From: Maribacter litoralis
GTDB lineage: Bacteria; Bacteroidota; Bacteroidia; Flavobacteriales; Flavobacteriaceae
Direction: 5' to 3'
Assembly: GCF_003075045.1 (NCBI RefSeq)
Contig: NZ_QCZD01000002.1
Span: 682,001 to 746,000, forward strand
DNA: 64,000 nucleotides
In this document: positions 44,270 through 53,409 of the stretch, piece by piece
How the letters are laid out: every line of letters starts with the position of its first letter
Position numbering within the stretch: the stretch's first letter is position 1
Program-made: the position numbers and the translations under genes
Notes under the pieces: model-generated
Database searches by the model: none
Seen by the model: only the letters and a program-made list of their open reading frames with translations
Told to the model about the DNA's origin: nothing

Positions 44270-45608
44270 ATTGCCACTAATAATTAAAAGAGAATACATA
44301 GCCAAAGTACGTAATAAGTCTTTTGTGGTTATGACCTTTTTGAGTCCCTTTTTAATGGTGGGTATGATATTGTTGATTGCATATCTAACCCAATTGAACG
44401 ACAATGACAAAAAGGTGATTGGGGTATTAAATGAGAGTGGATACTTTGCCAACGAATTTGTAACATCTGAAGCTACTTCTTACATAAATTTCTCTGATAT
44501 TTCATTAGAAGAGGCAAAGGATTCTACCTTGAGTTTGGGTTTTTACGGACTTATTTATTTGCCTAAAGAATCGAACCTAGAGAAGGTAGCGAAAAGAGCT
44601 TTTTTCTATAGCCAAGATGCTCCTAGCTCTACAGTACTTGATAAATTGGAGTCTTCTATTAATAGTAGGCTACGGCAAGAAAGATTGCGTGAGTTGGGTG
44701 TGTCTCCAAAGGAATATGCGGAAATGGATCGTGATTACGCCATTAATATAGAAACCTTCGATGGTACACAGAATGTAAAGGGCATCAATGAAATAAAAGC
44801 TATCATAGGCGGAGCATTTGGCTACCTTATAATGATGTTCATTATTATTTATGGCGGATTTGTCATGAGGAGTGTCATTGAAGAAAAAACCAGTAGAATA
44901 ATCGAAGTCATTATTTCATCGGTTAAGCCATTCCATTTAATGATGGGTAAAATTATTGGTACCTCATTGGCAGGTATAACTCAATTTGGAATATGGATTA
45001 TTTCTGGTGGGATTTTACTGGTGGTTGGTTTGGCAATTTTTGATATTGATCCCGCTAGTTTAACCAAAGGCGGAGCAGTAGCGCCTGGTATGGTAGGTGG
45101 TACAAATGTAAATGTTGATTCGCTAACTCAAAATGTGCAGTTATATGCACAAGAAATATTTGAGATTCCCATTATAGCTATGTTGGTATTTTTTATTATT
45201 TATTTCGTTCTGGGGTATTTAATTTATAGCTCTATTTACGCGGCTATTGGAGCTGCCGTAGATAATGAGACAGATACCCAGCAATTTATCTTTCCAGTAA
45301 TACTTCCGTTGATGTTGGCTATTTATGTGGGATTCTTTTCTGTATTTAGTAATCCTAACGGACCTATTGCAGTGGCTTTTTCACTATTTCCGCTAACCTC
45401 ACCAATAGTTATGTTAATGCGTTTGCCTTGGGGTATTGGTGAAGGTGGCGTACCATTATGGCAATTGATTACATCTATTTTAATTTTAATAGGTACTTTT
45501 ATAGGTATAGTATGGGTAGCGGCAAAAATCTACCGAGTAGGAATATTAATGTATGGTAAAAAACCTAGCTATAAAGAATTGTATAAGTGGCTTAAATATT
45601 CGTCATAA
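44262..45608 (+). CDS. ABC-2 type permease (NatB-like)
   Basis: A 448-residue membrane protein. One N-terminal helix (about 22-42), a large extracytoplasmic domain (about 43-175), then five helices in the C-terminal half: FGYLIMMFIIIYGGFVM, SVIEEKTSRIIEVIISSVKP (the ABC-2 coupling segment), and four more. This is the ABC-2 / NatB layout and pairs with the ATPase encoded just before it. Its stop codon overlaps the start of the MscS gene by one base (TAATG). Confidence 0.92.
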   Translation: MNKLPLIIKREYIAKVRNKSFVVMTFLSPFLMVGMILLIAYLTQLNDNDKKVIGVLNESGYFANEFVTSEATSYINFSDISLEEAKDSTLSLGFYGLIYLPKESNLEKVAKRAFFYSQDAPSSTVLDKLESSINSRLRQERLRELGVSPKEYAEMDRDYAINIETFDGTQNVKGINEIKAIIGGAFGYLIMMFIIIYGGFVMRSVIEEKTSRIIEVIISSVKPFHLMMGKIIGTSLAGITQFGIWIISGGILLVVGLAIFDIDPASLTKGGAVAPGMVGGTNVNVDSLTQNVQLYAQEIFEIPIIAMLVFFIIYFVLGYLIYSSIYAAIGAAVDNETDTQQFIFPVILPLMLAIYVGFFSVFSNPNGPIAVAFSLFPLTSPIVMLMRLPWGIGEGGVPLWQLITSILILIGTFIGIVWVAAKIYRVGILMYGKKPSYKELYKWLKYSS

Positions 45609-46540
45609 TGCAGGAAGGTACAGAAAAAATTAAGGAGATAATTGAAGATGATGTCTGGGGTACAATAAAGAAATTTTTAGATCTGGGTTATCATTTTGGT
45701 GAAGGAGAAAAATCAATTCATATCACCGTAGGTTTACTTTTATTACTTACGGTAGCCTTCTTGCTTACCAGTACCATATTACAAGCAATACGTAGATTTT
45801 TTACCAGAAAAATGGAAGTAGATGATAAGCTTAAGTTTATCAGTATTTTCAAATTTATTAAGTATTTGGTCTATGTAGTGGTTATTCTTTTTACCATGAG
45901 TGCCGCCGGTATAGATATTACTATTCTCATAACGGCATCGGCTGCATTGTTTGTAGGTCTGGGGCTGGCTTTACAAGAAATTTTTCAAGACATTATAGGA
46001 GGTGTTTTTATCATTGTTGACAAGTCTTTAAGAGTTGGCGATATAATTGAAATTGATGATAAAGTAGGTAAAGTTTTTGAAATTAAATTACGAACTACAA
46101 GAGCGATCACTAGAGATGATAAAGTGATAATTATACCTAATCATAAATTTATTAGCGATATAGTTTATAATTATACTCAAAACCATAAAACCACCAGAGA
46201 ATTGGTTCGTATTGGTGTAGCTTACGGTAGTGACGTTGACCTGGTGACTAAGATATTATTAGATGTGGTAAAGTCACAAAGAAGTATATTAAAAAGCCCT
46301 AAGCCCTTTGTTATTTTTGAGGACTTTGGGGATTCTGCACTTGTTTTTGCCGTCAACTTTTACATATCAGATAGTTTTACCGACCCTAAAATAAAAAGTG
46401 AAATAAGGTATAAGATAGATGCTGAGTTTAGAAAGCATAACATTTCTATTCCTTTTCCACAAAGAGATGTTCATTTGTACCAACAGGCACCTTTTCAACA
46501 TAGCAATGTATTAAATACGGACAGTAATGAAAAAGCATAA
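45608..46540 (+). CDS. MscS-family mechanosensitive channel
   Basis: A 310-residue channel with three N-terminal helices. The pore helix region is ASAALFVGLGLALQEIFQDIIGGVFIIVDKSLRVGDII, which strongly matches MscS (Ala/Gly-rich TM3 then beta domain). The C-terminal part (about 180-295) is the cytoplasmic vestibule ending with PFPQRDVHLY. It opens under membrane tension and lets osmolytes out. It overlaps the permease gene by one base and the next gene by 14, so it is tightly coupled with an exporter and a regulator. Confidence 0.93.
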   Translation: MQEGTEKIKEIIEDDVWGTIKKFLDLGYHFGEGEKSIHITVGLLLLLTVAFLLTSTILQAIRRFFTRKMEVDDKLKFISIFKFIKYLVYVVVILFTMSAAGIDITILITASAALFVGLGLALQEIFQDIIGGVFIIVDKSLRVGDIIEIDDKVGKVFEIKLRTTRAITRDDKVIIIPNHKFISDIVYNYTQNHKTTRELVRIGVAYGSDVDLVTKILLDVVKSQRSILKSPKPFVIFEDFGDSALVFAVNFYISDSFTDPKIKSEIRYKIDAEFRKHNISIPFPQRDVHLYQQAPFQHSNVLNTDSNEKA

Positions 46541-47411
46541 GAATGCTTTCCTTCCGTTTCTGTGTGTAATGATGTTGATTGTAGAATCAATTTTTTCTCA
46601 AACACCAGATGTCTTTAGAATGGAGTACATGCTAATGCCCGAGAATAGTGGCGAGGTTGAAACTTCTCGTATAAAGTTAGTTCTCAATGTTCCAATAGCA
46701 GTCCGTGATAAAAAGGATTACGTGGTTGTGGGGGCAGAGTATAATAGGTACAATTTTGAGGTGCCCGATGATTTGTTTCCAGATTCTGGGGATTTGAGTA
46801 AATTTCATGTTTTAGATGTCAACTTCGCTTATTTATATAAGTTAAGTGAAAAATGGAATCTTATAGGAGTTGTAACGCCACGTTGGTCTTCAAATTTTGT
46901 TGAGGAATTACAAGACGATGATTTTAACATGAACTACACGGTTGGTGCGTATAAAAATGTAAAAGATATAGAAAAACCTTATATGCTTGTAATGGGTATA
47001 TCATATAATGGCACATCTCCTATAGATGTTCCATTGCCATTTGTTTACTTTGAAAAACGATTTCACCCCAAGTGGTCTTACGTATTGGGTGCTCCAAAAT
47101 CTGGCATGAAGTTTTTTACCAAAAAGGGACACTTTTTTCAAACGGAGATTTTTTTAGATGGATATTACGTCAATATTCAAAATGATATATTGTTACCTGG
47201 TAATAATTTGTCTACAGATGTATCGTCTACGGCATTATTATTGACATTAGGTTATCAGTATAAAATAACTAAGGATATGTCCGTTTACTTTATAGGTGGT
47301 AGATCTATTTATCAGAATAGCGCATTAAGAAACATAGAAAGAGAAGACATTTTTACGTTGAACGATGCAGCGGGACTTTATTTTAGAACAGGAATTAGAA
47401 TAGGAATTTAA
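46527..47411 (+). CDS. DUF6268-type outer-membrane beta-barrel
   Basis: A 294-residue exported protein with a signal peptide (FLCVMMLIVESIFS-Q). The mature part is made of amphipathic strands (KLVLNVPIAVRDKKDYVVVG, WNLIGVVTPRWSSNF, LLLTLGYQYKITKDMSVYFIGG) and ends YFRTGIRIGI, as an outer-membrane barrel does. It fits the DUF6268 group; function unknown. Its start overlaps the MscS gene by 14 bases and its end lies 9 bases before the response regulator gene. Confidence 0.8.
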   Translation: MKKHKNAFLPFLCVMMLIVESIFSQTPDVFRMEYMLMPENSGEVETSRIKLVLNVPIAVRDKKDYVVVGAEYNRYNFEVPDDLFPDSGDLSKFHVLDVNFAYLYKLSEKWNLIGVVTPRWSSNFVEELQDDDFNMNYTVGAYKNVKDIEKPYMLVMGISYNGTSPIDVPLPFVYFEKRFHPKWSYVLGAPKSGMKFFTKKGHFFQTEIFLDGYYVNIQNDILLPGNNLSTDVSSTALLLTLGYQYKITKDMSVYFIGGRSIYQNSALRNIEREDIFTLNDAAGLYFRTGIRIGI

Positions 47412-47420
47412 AAAGCAGTT

Positions 47421-48584
47421 ATGTCAAAAATATTAGTAATAGAAGATGAAGCGGCAATTAGAAGGGTATTGGTCAAAATTTTGTCTGAAGAAAGCGAGTC
47501 CTATTCAGTAGAGGAAGCAGAAGACGGATTAAAGGGTATAGAAACCATAAAGAACAATGACTATGATTTAGTGCTTTGTGATATTAAGATGCCAAAAATG
47601 GATGGTGTGGAAGTATTGGAGGCCGCTAGAAAAATAAAGCCAGAAATTCCGTTCATCATGATATCTGGTCATGGAGATTTAGACACTGCTGTAAATACAA
47701 TGAGATTAGGTGCTTTCGATTACATATCAAAACCGCCAGATTTAAATAGGTTACTTACCACCGTTAGAAACGCCTTAGACCGAAAAGTCTTGGTAGTCGA
47801 GAATAAAAAACTGAAGAAAAAGGTGAGTAAGAATTATGAGATGATCGGTGAAAGTGGTGAAATAAACACCATAAAAGAAATGATCGAAAAAGTTGCACCA
47901 ACAGATGCACGTGTTCTAATTACTGGTTCAAATGGTACGGGTAAAGAATTAGTAGCGCATTGGTTACATGAAAAAAGCGCTAGAAGTTCGGCACCTTTTA
48001 TTGAAGTAAATTGTGCGGCTATACCTTCTGAGCTAATAGAAAGTGAGCTTTTTGGACATGTAAAAGGGGCTTTTACATCTGCCGTGAAAGATAGGGCAGG
48101 TAAGTTTGAAGCTGCAAATAAAGGTACCATCTTCTTAGATGAGATAGGTGATATGAGTCTGTCTGCACAGGCAAAAGTATTGAGGGCGTTACAAGAAAGT
48201 AAAATCTCTCGCGTAGGAACAGATAAGGACATTAAAGTAGATGTGCGTGTAATTGCGGCAACCAATAAAGACTTAAAAAAGGAGATAGAAGAAGGTAATT
48301 TCAGGGAAGACTTATATCATAGACTAGCGGTTATTCTTATACAAGTGCCAAGTTTAAATGATAGAAGAGATGATATACCTTTATTAATTGAGCACTTCAC
48401 CAAGAAAATAGCGGAAGAGCAAGGCATGGCGGGCAAGAGCTTTTCAAGCAAAGCGATTGATTTACTAAAAGCTTATGATTGGACAGGAAATATACGTGAA
48501 CTTAGAAACGTAGTTGAACGTCTTATAATTTTAGGGGGTCAAGAGGTTTCAGAAGATGATGTAAAATTGTTTGCTAGTAAATAA
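47421..48584 (+). CDS. Sigma-54-type response regulator without DNA-binding domain
   Basis: A 387-residue NtrC/NtrX-like protein. The receiver domain (1-120) has Asp54 (LVLCDIKMPKMDG). The AAA+ domain (about 140-370) has Walker A GSNGTGKE, Walker B TIFLDEIGDM, and the arginine-finger region DLYHRLAVI. The sigma-54 contact loop reads GAFTSA (216-221) instead of GAFTGA. The chain ends at ...EDDVKLFASK right after the AAA+ domain, so the usual Fis-type HTH is missing. It may act from solution or through a partner. No histidine kinase is next to it. Confidence 0.93.
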   Translation: MSKILVIEDEAAIRRVLVKILSEESESYSVEEAEDGLKGIETIKNNDYDLVLCDIKMPKMDGVEVLEAARKIKPEIPFIMISGHGDLDTAVNTMRLGAFDYISKPPDLNRLLTTVRNALDRKVLVVENKKLKKKVSKNYEMIGESGEINTIKEMIEKVAPTDARVLITGSNGTGKELVAHWLHEKSARSSAPFIEVNCAAIPSELIESELFGHVKGAFTSAVKDRAGKFEAANKGTIFLDEIGDMSLSAQAKVLRALQESKISRVGTDKDIKVDVRVIAATNKDLKKEIEEGNFREDLYHRLAVILIQVPSLNDRRDDIPLLIEHFTKKIAEEQGMAGKSFSSKAIDLLKAYDWTGNIRELRNVVERLIILGGQEVSEDDVKLFASK

Positions 48585-48588
48585 GGTT

Positions 48589-49287
48589 CTATTTAGTGGC
48601 AGAACAGTTTCCAATTTTGTTTAAAGCTTCTTGGGTAATTTCCTTGGTGCGTAAATTGTAATATTTGCTTCCTTCGGTAATATTAGGGTTTAATAATTGT
48701 GCTTCGCATTCTTCATAAATTTTAGTTGCAAAGGCAGTGGCCTCTTTACAATCTACACTTTCAACAACCCTATCAAGTGAAATTCTATATTTCTCGAGTG
48801 AGCTGTCTATGGTTTCAAAAAGGCTTTTGCCTTTTTTTGCCATCTTATCAGTATGGGTACTTGTAGATGATGTAGTTGTATTAATAGATAGGGCATCATC
48901 TGAATAAGCACTATGGTGAGTATCGTGAGACTCCAATACTGTAATGGTATTGTTGGTAAGTGTTATAGATTCGTTTAAGTAACTAATGGTACCTTCTAAT
49001 GTTGTTGACCTTGTGGCAAGCGTTAAAATCTCAATATTCTCATATAAAGTTGTTTTTGCAGACTTACAGCCACAATTATTTAACTGCGCTTTAGACTTTT
49101 CTAAGGCATTCAAAGCTTTATAAGCATAAAACCTTGCTTGGTTAATATCTTGTGTTTGTAATGCTGCGGTAAGCTGAGATTTTGCATAACCCATATTAGA
49201 GTTGGCATATTCGCATTCCACATTTGTAGCAAACGAGGATAAAGAAAATAGCACAACAGTGCAGAAAAAACAGATATTTTTCTTCAT
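48589..49287 (-). CDS. Secreted helical hypothetical protein
   Basis: A 232-residue exported protein with a signal peptide (ICFFCTVVLFSLSSFA-T). The mature part is helical with paired Cys (NNCGCKSAKTTL, VDCKEATAFA, GNCSATK) that could form disulfides. A low-complexity Ser/Thr/His-rich stretch lies at about 120-147. I do not recognise the family. It is convergent with the response regulator operon, 4 bases away. Confidence 0.75.
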   Translation of the reverse strand: MKKNICFFCTVVLFSLSSFATNVECEYANSNMGYAKSQLTAALQTQDINQARFYAYKALNALEKSKAQLNNCGCKSAKTTLYENIEILTLATRSTTLEGTISYLNESITLTNNTITVLESHDTHHSAYSDDALSINTTTSSTSTHTDKMAKKGKSLFETIDSSLEKYRISLDRVVESVDCKEATAFATKIYEECEAQLLNPNITEGSKYYNLRTKEITQEALNKIGNCSATK

Positions 49288-49470
49288 AAGTAGGTTTTTT
49301 AGGTATAAGGTTTGGGACCTTACAGGGTTAAATTTAAACGCTTTACCCTGCTGAAAATATTATTTTCGATACAATACCATTCAATCAGGTTAAACGGAAT
49401 GTGTTAAAATTAGATTTTATCAGTTTTCTTAATTATTAGTATTCGTTGCCATAATATTTTATATTTCAGT

Positions 49471-50352
49471 ATGAATAATATAAACATAGAAAAATATAGA
49501 GCTACTAAAGATTTTAAAATATCTGAAAATGAGACCTTTGAAAATTTTAATAAATCGGATAAAGAACTGAAAAAAGATTTATCAAAAATTAGGAGAGAGC
49601 TTGGTGAGTTTCAAGATACTATTTATGCCCACGGTAAATATAGTATTTTGGTTTGTTTACAGGGTATGGATACCGCTGGAAAGGATAGTCTTATTCGTGA
49701 AGTATTCAAAGATTTTAATGTTAGTGGGGTAGAGGTGCATAGTTTTAAAGTACCGACAGAATTGGAATTGAGTCACAACTACCTTTGGCGTCATTATTTG
49801 GTCTTGCCCGCTAAAGGTAAATTTGGGGTGTTCAATAGAACGCATTATGAAAATGTTCTTGTAACTCGGGTGCATCCAGAGTACATTTTAAATGAGCATA
49901 TTCCAGGTATACATTCGGTAGATGATATTGATCAAAAATTTTGGGACAAAAGGTTTGAGCAGATCAATGATTTTGAAAGGCATTTAGCCGAAAACGGAAC
50001 ACTGATTTTTAAGTTTTTCTTAAACTTATCAAAAGAAGAACAGAGACAACGACTATTGAGAAGACTAGCTATAAAAGAAAAACACTGGAAATTTTCTCCT
50101 GGCGATTTAAAAGAACGAAAATTATGGTCGGTGTATCAAGATTGTTATGAAGAGGCGATCAGTAAAACTACTCATGATCATGCACCTTGGTTTGCGATAC
50201 CCGCAGATAATAAAAAGGCAACACGTGTAATCGTTGCATCTATTTTATTACAATCGTTAAAAAAATACAAAGATATTAGGGAGCCAATGTTAAGCGAAAA
50301 AATAATGGCTAATTTAGACAGCTATGAAGAACAACTACAAAGTGAGCAATAA
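49471..50352 (+). CDS. ppk2: Polyphosphate kinase 2
   Basis: A 293-residue PPK2 of the single-domain class. Walker A is CLQGMDTAGKDSLIREVF (about 62-79), Walker B lies at GKFGVFNRTHYENVLVTRV, and the lid and C-terminal motifs KFFLNLSKEEQRQRLLRR, KHWKFSPGDLKERKLW and APWFAIPADNKKATR are all present. It transfers phosphate between polyphosphate and nucleotides; sequence resembles class III, which can act on mono- and diphosphates. The M28 peptidase gene starts 29 bases inside its end. Confidence 0.93.
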   Translation: MNNINIEKYRATKDFKISENETFENFNKSDKELKKDLSKIRRELGEFQDTIYAHGKYSILVCLQGMDTAGKDSLIREVFKDFNVSGVEVHSFKVPTELELSHNYLWRHYLVLPAKGKFGVFNRTHYENVLVTRVHPEYILNEHIPGIHSVDDIDQKFWDKRFEQINDFERHLAENGTLIFKFFLNLSKEEQRQRLLRRLAIKEKHWKFSPGDLKERKLWSVYQDCYEEAISKTTHDHAPWFAIPADNKKATRVIVASILLQSLKKYKDIREPMLSEKIMANLDSYEEQLQSEQ

Positions 50353-51718
50353 ACTAGCGGTATTATTCATAATCGCTTGTTTGTCTGTGGGCAGGTCACA
50401 GAGTAAAGATGAGGTTCAAATCAAAAAGATGTACGATTTGGCGCTAACCGAAGGTAAAGGCTATGATTGGTTAAATTATTTATCCAATCAAATTGGCGGT
50501 AGATTATCTGGTTCGGTACAAGCACAACAAGCTGTTGATTACACAAAAGCCCAGTTAGATTCTTTAGGTGTGGACAAAGTATGGTTACAACCGGTTATGG
50601 TACCTAAATGGGTTAGGGGAACTCCTGAGTTTGCTTATTTTGAGACGACACCTGGTAGTACCACAAATGTAGCAATATGTGCATTGGGTGGATCTGTTGC
50701 AACACCTTCAACTGGTGTAAAAGCAAAAATTATTGAAGTTGATGGAATTGAACAGTTGTCTACATTGGGCAAAGATCAAATAGAAGGAAAAATTGTTTTT
50801 TTCAATAGACCGATGGATGCTACTCAAATTAATACATTTACCGCATATTCTGGCTGTGTCGATCAACGATATGCCGGAGCATTGGAAGCTTCTAAATATG
50901 GTGCTTTAGGTGTAATCGTGCGTTCAATGAATCTAAGATTGGATATTTATCCGCATACGGGATCTATGAGTTATGGTGATCAACCAGAATCTGAAAGAAT
51001 TCCCGCAGCTGCGATAAGTACAAATGGAGCCGAACTGTTGAGTACTTCCTTAAAATTGAATCCTGATATAAATTTCTACTTTAAGCAGAATTGTAAACTG
51101 TTTAAAGACGTGGAATCTTATAATGTTATTGCTGAAATTAAAGGTTCTGAAAAACCCGATGAAATTATTGTTGTTGGCGGACACCTAGATTCATGGGATC
51201 TTGGTGATGGCTCTCACGATGATGGTGCGGGCTGTGTACAAAGTATGGAGGTGCTCAATCTTTTCAAAAAAACGGGCTACAAGCCTAAACGTACTGTTAG
51301 GGTTGTTCTTTTTATGAATGAAGAAAATGGACTGCGAGGTGGCAATAAATATGCAGAAGTTGCCATCTCAAAAAATGAGAAACACATATTTGCATTAGAA
51401 AGTGATTCGGGAGGTTTTACTCCTAGGGGCTTTACTTTTGATAGTTCGCAAGAGGATTTTGAAAAAGTGTTGACTTGGAAAAATTTGTTCAAACCATACT
51501 TGGTTCACTATTTTGAAAAAGGCTTTGCAGGTGCAGACATTGGTCCGCTGAAAAAAGATGGAATGGTAATGGCGGGTCTAAGACCAGATTCTCAGCGTTA
51601 TTTTGACCATCACCATGCGGAAAATGACACGTTTGAACATGTGAACAGAAGAGAACTGCAATTAGGTGCCGCTACTATGGCAAGTTTAGTTTATTTGGTA
51701 GATTCTAACGGATTTTAG
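50324..51718 (+). CDS. M28 family aminopeptidase, exported
   Basis: A 464-residue exported zinc peptidase with a signal peptide (AVLFIIACLSVGRS-Q). A PA-type insert lies at about 120-230. The dinuclear zinc ligands of M28 are in order: GGHLDSWD (His, Asp), SHDDGAG (Asp), FMNEENGLRG (Glu pair), ESDSGG (Asp) and FDHHHAENDT (His). It releases amino acids from peptide N termini in the periplasm or outside. ATG 50324 overlaps ppk2 by 29 bases; GTG 50342 is an alternative start. Confidence 0.92.
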   Translation: MKNNYKVSNKLAVLFIIACLSVGRSQSKDEVQIKKMYDLALTEGKGYDWLNYLSNQIGGRLSGSVQAQQAVDYTKAQLDSLGVDKVWLQPVMVPKWVRGTPEFAYFETTPGSTTNVAICALGGSVATPSTGVKAKIIEVDGIEQLSTLGKDQIEGKIVFFNRPMDATQINTFTAYSGCVDQRYAGALEASKYGALGVIVRSMNLRLDIYPHTGSMSYGDQPESERIPAAAISTNGAELLSTSLKLNPDINFYFKQNCKLFKDVESYNVIAEIKGSEKPDEIIVVGGHLDSWDLGDGSHDDGAGCVQSMEVLNLFKKTGYKPKRTVRVVLFMNEENGLRGGNKYAEVAISKNEKHIFALESDSGGFTPRGFTFDSSQEDFEKVLTWKNLFKPYLVHYFEKGFAGADIGPLKKDGMVMAGLRPDSQRYFDHHHAENDTFEHVNRRELQLGAATMASLVYLVDSNGF

Positions 51719-51799
51719 TATCTGGTTACAGAAGGAGTTCGTCGGTTAATGAATTGATTTCAATACAGTTTGTGAAATGTACAAACCGTTAAATTTCTT

Positions 51800-51807
51800 T
51801 ACCTTTG
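51800..51807 (+). promoter_or_regulatory. -7 promoter element of the immunophilin gene
   Basis: TACCTTTG matches TANNTTTG. With the flanking bases, TTACCTTTGCGGCTT is identical to the segment upstream of nusB (60904-60918). Confidence 0.55.
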
Positions 51808-51829
51808 CGGCTTACTAAAAAATACAATA

Positions 51830-52762
51830 ATGGAAGAAGGAATTTACGCCAAGTTCAATACAAGTAAAGGCGAAATACTAGTTAAATTAACTCATGATAA
51901 AACACCTGGTACAGTAGGTAATTTTGTTGCTTTGGCAGAAGGTGATAAAGAAAATAGTGCCAAAGCTAAAGGTGAGCCGTATTACAACGGTTTAAAATTT
52001 CATAGGGTTATTCCAGATTTTATGGTTCAAGGAGGTTGTCCTCAAGGTACCGGTACAGGTGATGCAGGCTATAAGTTTGACGATGAATTTCATCCAGAGT
52101 TAAAGCATGATACTCCAGGTGTTCTTTCTATGGCAAATGCGGGTCCTGGTACTAACGGAAGTCAATTTTTTATTACTCATGTACCAACACCTTGGTTAGA
52201 TAACAAGCATACTGTTTTTGGTCATGTAGAAGCTGGTCAAGAAGTAGTGGATGCAATAGCTCAAAACGATGTTATTGAGTCTTTAGAAATTGTTAGAGTT
52301 GGTGAAGCTGCAGAAAAATGGGATGCTTTAAAGGCATTTGAAGATTTTAATGCGTCTGGTGAAGCTAGATTGGCAGAAGAAAAAGCTAAACAAGAAGCTG
52401 AATTAGAAAAGGTTGCCGCTGGTTTTGAATCTACCGCATCTGGACTTCGTTATAAAATGATTCAAAAAGGAGATGGTGCTAAGGCAGAAAAAGGACAAAA
52501 AGTTTCTGTTCATTATGAAGGTTCTCTTCTAAACGGCCAAGTTTTTGATTCTTCATACAAGCGTAATTCTCCAATTGATTTTCAATTAGGAATTGGTCAA
52601 GTAATACCCGGGTGGGACGAAGGTATCTCTTTATTGCAAGTAGGTGATAAGGCACGCTTTGTTATCCCATCAGACCTTGCATATGGTTCTGCTGGTGCTG
52701 GCGGTGTTATACCACCAAATGCTACATTGATATTTGATGTAGAGCTAATGAAAGTAGGGTAA
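51830..52762 (+). CDS. Cyclophilin-FKBP fusion peptidylprolyl isomerase
   Basis: A 310-residue protein with two unrelated isomerase domains. The cyclophilin domain (1-155) has [30 protein letters not shown] and HTVFGHV. A charged helical linker rich in Glu/Ala/Lys (about 160-200) leads to an FKBP domain (about 205-310) with [30 protein letters not shown] and [23 protein letters not shown]. Both catalytic cores look complete. There is no signal peptide, so it acts in the cytoplasm as a folding helper. Such dual immunophilins are known in Flavobacteria and a few other groups. Monocistronic with its own terminator. Confidence 0.95.
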   Translation: MEEGIYAKFNTSKGEILVKLTHDKTPGTVGNFVALAEGDKENSAKAKGEPYYNGLKFHRVIPDFMVQGGCPQGTGTGDAGYKFDDEFHPELKHDTPGVLSMANAGPGTNGSQFFITHVPTPWLDNKHTVFGHVEAGQEVVDAIAQNDVIESLEIVRVGEAAEKWDALKAFEDFNASGEARLAEEKAKQEAELEKVAAGFESTASGLRYKMIQKGDGAKAEKGQKVSVHYEGSLLNGQVFDSSYKRNSPIDFQLGIGQVIPGWDEGISLLQVGDKARFVIPSDLAYGSAGAGGVIPPNATLIFDVELMKVG

Positions 52763-52790
52763 GAACCTTACGTTCATATAAAATAATCCA

Positions 52791-52823
52791 ACACCTATAA
52801 TTTTATATTATGGGTGTTTTTTT
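52791..52823 (+). terminator. Terminator after the immunophilin gene
   Basis: ACACC-ATAAT and ATTAT-GGTGT pair with one opposed mismatch around TTTAT, followed by a run of seven T. Confidence 0.85.
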
Positions 52824-52835
52824 GTGTAATAGATT

Positions 52836-52922
52836 TTACTTTTTTCGAGTAACGAAACTACCTAAAAGTAAAATGATGTTGATTAGCATTAACACTAAAA
52901 ATACGGTCAAAAATGTGGTCAT
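52836..52922 (-). CDS. Tiny membrane protein, 28 aa
   Basis: An ATG-to-TAA frame (ATG 52922, stop 52836) coding 28 residues: one hydrophobic helix starting MTTFLTVFLVLMLINIILLL, then GSFVTRKK, a Lys/Arg end. It matches 13 of the first 25 residues of the 59-aa frame upstream of crcB (36916-37095), including TFLT, FLVL and IN. The similarity between two independent gaps argues that both are real and related. No promoter was clearly seen, and it may be a shortened copy. Confidence 0.55.
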   Translation of the reverse strand: MTTFLTVFLVLMLINIILLLGSFVTRKK

Positions 52923-53032
52923 AAATACAGGTATTAGGTTGGGGAACCTATTTTGTTTATTCAATAGATATGTATTTATGTAAAAGGTTGCGTAAAGGTT
53001 GAACAAAATTTTAAAAAAAGTTAAGCATAAAA

Positions 53033-53058
53033 AAACCCGAACTAATTAGCTCGGGTTT
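53033..53058 (-). terminator. Terminator after the cold-shock gene
   Basis: AAACCCGA and TCGGGTTT pair, and the inner CTAATTAG can also pair. On the minus strand it is followed by a run of T. It lies 28 bases after the stop codon of the cold-shock gene. Confidence 0.85.
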
Positions 53059-53085
53059 CATACTATAAAAAAGTTAAATCTTTAC

Positions 53086-53280
53086 CTAGTCAATTACTTT
53101 CACATTAACGGCGTTTAATCCTTTTTTACCTTGTTGTAGTTCAAATTCCACAACATCACCTTCTCGAACTTCATCGATTAAGCCAGAAATGTGTACAAAA
53201 TGATCTTCGTTTGAACCATCTTCAGTGATAAATCCGTAACCTTTGGAATCATTGAAGAATTTTACTGTTCCTTTACTCAT
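53086..53280 (-). CDS. Cold-shock domain protein
   Basis: A 64-residue single cold-shock domain with RNP1 KGYGFIT and RNP2 DHFVHIS. It binds single-stranded RNA/DNA and melts RNA structure. It starts MSKGTVKFFNDSKGYGFITE, the usual form. Its own promoter (near-consensus TATCTTCG upstream) and terminator make it a single-gene unit. Not shown to be cold-induced. Confidence 0.96.
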   Translation of the reverse strand: MSKGTVKFFNDSKGYGFITEDGSNEDHFVHISGLIDEVREGDVVEFELQQGKKGLNAVNVKVID

Positions 53281-53409
53281 AATAGAAAAATTAAATATTA
53301 ATTAAAGTGCGAAGATAGTTTTTTTTTGTTTAACTACTTAAATTCTTATAGGTTATCTTAAGGTTAATAATCAACGTCTAATGTATTGAGAATGAACTGT
53401 TTTTTATGA

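Noticed and set aside
49322-49352. CAGGGTTAAA ... TTTACCCTG imperfect hairpin upstream of ppk2
   Set aside because: Short, mismatched stem without a T run; not enough to call a riboswitch or terminator.
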